Shown here piece after piece: positions 63,138 through 64,000 of a DNA stretch of 64,000 nucleotides. This DNA is from Halobellus inordinatus (GTDB taxonomy: Archaea; Halobacteriota; Halobacteria; Halobacteriales; Haloferacaceae). Numbering within the stretch: position 1 is the stretch's first letter; every line of letters begins with the position of its first letter. A program made the translations under genes and the position numbers. Below the pieces are notes generated by a model, which did no database searches, was not told the DNA's origin, and saw only the letters and a list, made by a program, of their open reading frames with translations. The stretch is from NCBI RefSeq assembly GCF_024464655.1, contig NZ_JANHAV010000001.1, positions 248,001-312,000 of the forward strand. Reading direction: 5' to 3'.

Positions 63138-63611
63138 ATGCGAATCAGCGTCATCGGCGGCAGCACGATCGACGACGACACGGCCGAAGTGGCGACGAAT
63201 CTGGGCCGACACATCGCACAGCGGGGCCACACCGTCGTTTGCGGCGGTCTCGGCGGCGTGATGGAAGCCGTCTGTCGCGGCGCCGACGAGGCCGGCGGGC
63301 ACACGATCGGGATCCTCCCGACGGACGACCGCGCCGATGCCAACTCGTTCGTCGACGAGGCGATCGCGACGGGCCTCGGGCACGCGCGCAACGCACTCGT
63401 CGTGATGAACGGCGACGCCGTCGTCGCGGTCGACGGCAGCGGGGGGACGCTCTCGGAACTCGGCTACGCTGCGGTCTACGAGCGGCCGACGGCCGGCATC
63501 GGCACGCACGACGCAAATCACGTCGAAGCGGTCGAGACCGCCGAACGAGCGGTCGAGTACGTCGAAAACGCGGTCGCTGCTAGTGGCGGCTCAGTCGTCG
63601 ACGACGAATAA
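63138..63611 (+). CDS. TIGR00725/LOG-like Rossmann protein
   Basis: 157 residues. The opening ISVIGGSTIDDDTAEVATNLG and VVCGGLGGVMEAVCRGADEAGG match the LOG/TIGR00725 Rossmann fold, in which PGGxGTxxE is present as VDGSGGTLSELGYAAV. Relatives bind nucleotides; lysine decarboxylase-like names in databases are misleading for them. Function unknown. It follows the previous gene by 37 nt. Confidence 0.88.
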   Translation: MRISVIGGSTIDDDTAEVATNLGRHIAQRGHTVVCGGLGGVMEAVCRGADEAGGHTIGILPTDDRADANSFVDEAIATGLGHARNALVVMNGDAVVAVDGSGGTLSELGYAAVYERPTAGIGTHDANHVEAVETAERAVEYVENAVAASGGSVVDDE

Positions 63612-63713
63612 CAGGAGCGGCACGCTCGCGGTACGGGTGGCGGAAGCAGGACACGACGCGGGAGCGGGACGCGCCGCGGAGGCCACCCGCGCCGGTCGGT
63701 ACCGTCGAGACGC

Positions 63714-64000
63714 TTACCAGGTGCCGTGGAAGGTGTCGAACGAGAGCGAATCGAGCGGCTCGTCGCCGACGGCGATCCGGTACTCCTGGGGCGTCAGCAT
63801 CGGCTTGTGGAACCGCGGCCCGTCGTCAGTCGTGATGCGGGGACAGCCCGTGTTGACGAACGCGTCCATGTCGAAGTTCCTGAGCCTGTCCGGCGTCACT
63901 TCGTCCATCGTGATGAGATAGGCGTCGTCGTTGTCCTCGATGATGGACTCTGCGATCTCCATCCGACCCTGGCCGATCTTCGTACAGAAGATCACGCCCC
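63714..64000 (-). CDS. dph2: C-terminal part of diphthamide synthase subunit Dph2
   Basis: The frame runs in from the right edge and stops at 63714; about 95 residues are seen. NTGCPRITTDDGPRFHKPML and TPQEYRIAVGD match the last domain of archaeal Dph2, which holds one of the three cysteines of the radical 4Fe-4S cluster (NTGCPR). The enzyme transfers a 3-amino-3-carboxypropyl group from SAM to a histidine of elongation factor 2, the first diphthamide step. The N-terminal two thirds lie outside the window. Confidence 0.9.
   Translation of the reverse strand, partial: GVIFCTKIGQGRMEIAESIIEDNDDAYLITMDEVTPDRLRNFDMDAFVNTGCPRITTDDGPRFHKPMLTPQEYRIAVGDEPLDSLSFDTFHGTW

Overview
The window looks like a chromosomal segment of a halophilic archaeon (class Halobacteria). 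The DNA is GC-rich, the proteins are strongly acidic, many starts are leaderless with a TATA element about 25-32 nt upstream, and several gene families are haloarchaeal hallmarks (Tat lipoprotein signals, SPVIG-type pilins, membrane LonB, thermosome, diphthamide genes, APC permeases fused to UspA domains). Genus cannot be fixed by eye. Almost all of it reads as ordinary chromosome; I saw no transposase, prophage, CRISPR array or toxin/defence island.

Layout. 1-2.7 kb: end of an unknown gene, an FAD-only oxidoreductase, coaBC and a small membrane protein. 2.7-6.1 kb: Lrp-type regulator, APC permease with UspA tail, and a TrkA-N protein. 6.4-14.8 kb: a complete nine-gene Mrp-type cation/proton antiporter operon on the minus strand (E-F-G-DUF4040-B-C-D-D-D) in which most genes overlap by 1-4 nt. 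15.0-23.3 kb: a type IV pilin, a purine phosphoribosyltransferase, then a five-gene dipeptide/oligopeptide ABC importer and a small zinc-ribbon regulator. 23.4-26.4 kb: sugar nucleotidyltransferase, Dph6-like amidase, membrane protein, HD hydrolase. 26.5-34.9 kb: large surface glycoprotein, a second APC-UspA permease, a 764-nt gene-free stretch, a membrane protein and an unknown protein. 35.1-38.1 kb: a second pilin, a DUF998 protein, tRNA-Gln(TTG), a zinc ribbon, and a DtxR-type regulator beside a ferritin-like protein. 38.2-46.6 kb: DUF5791 protein, epimerase, DHH phosphoesterase, aldo/keto reductase, a 56-aa zinc-finger protein, MFS transporter, GT81-type glycosyltransferase with a coupled partner, Nudix CoA-pyrophosphatase, zinc ribbon plus Hsp20. 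46.8-50.6 kb: trpC-trpB-trpA and the archaeal aromatic-pathway aldolase. 50.7-57.5 kb: MGMT-like protein without its cysteine, LonB plus CPBP protease, nadM, SAM hydrolase, thermosome. 57.8-64 kb: amidohydrolase, glycosyltransferase, methyltransferase, MarR-like regulator, MBL hydrolase, cysteine-cluster protein, LOG-like protein and the end of dph2.

Functional threads: ion homeostasis (Mrp, APC-UspA, TrkA-N), protein quality control (LonB, CPBP protease, Hsp20, thermosome), peptide uptake, tryptophan/aromatic synthesis, diphthamide synthesis (Dph6 and Dph2 at separate sites), and cell-surface structures (two pilins, surface glycoprotein).

The most unusual signals are non-coding: three dispersed copies of a palindromic element of about 77 nt, two of them placed directly after stop codons with structure-preserving changes; paired inverted repeats upstream of the pilins; an 18-codon leader ORF coupled to the Mrp operon; and back-to-back 7-nt repeat arrays. 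I did not find a clear new multi-gene defence or metabolic system.
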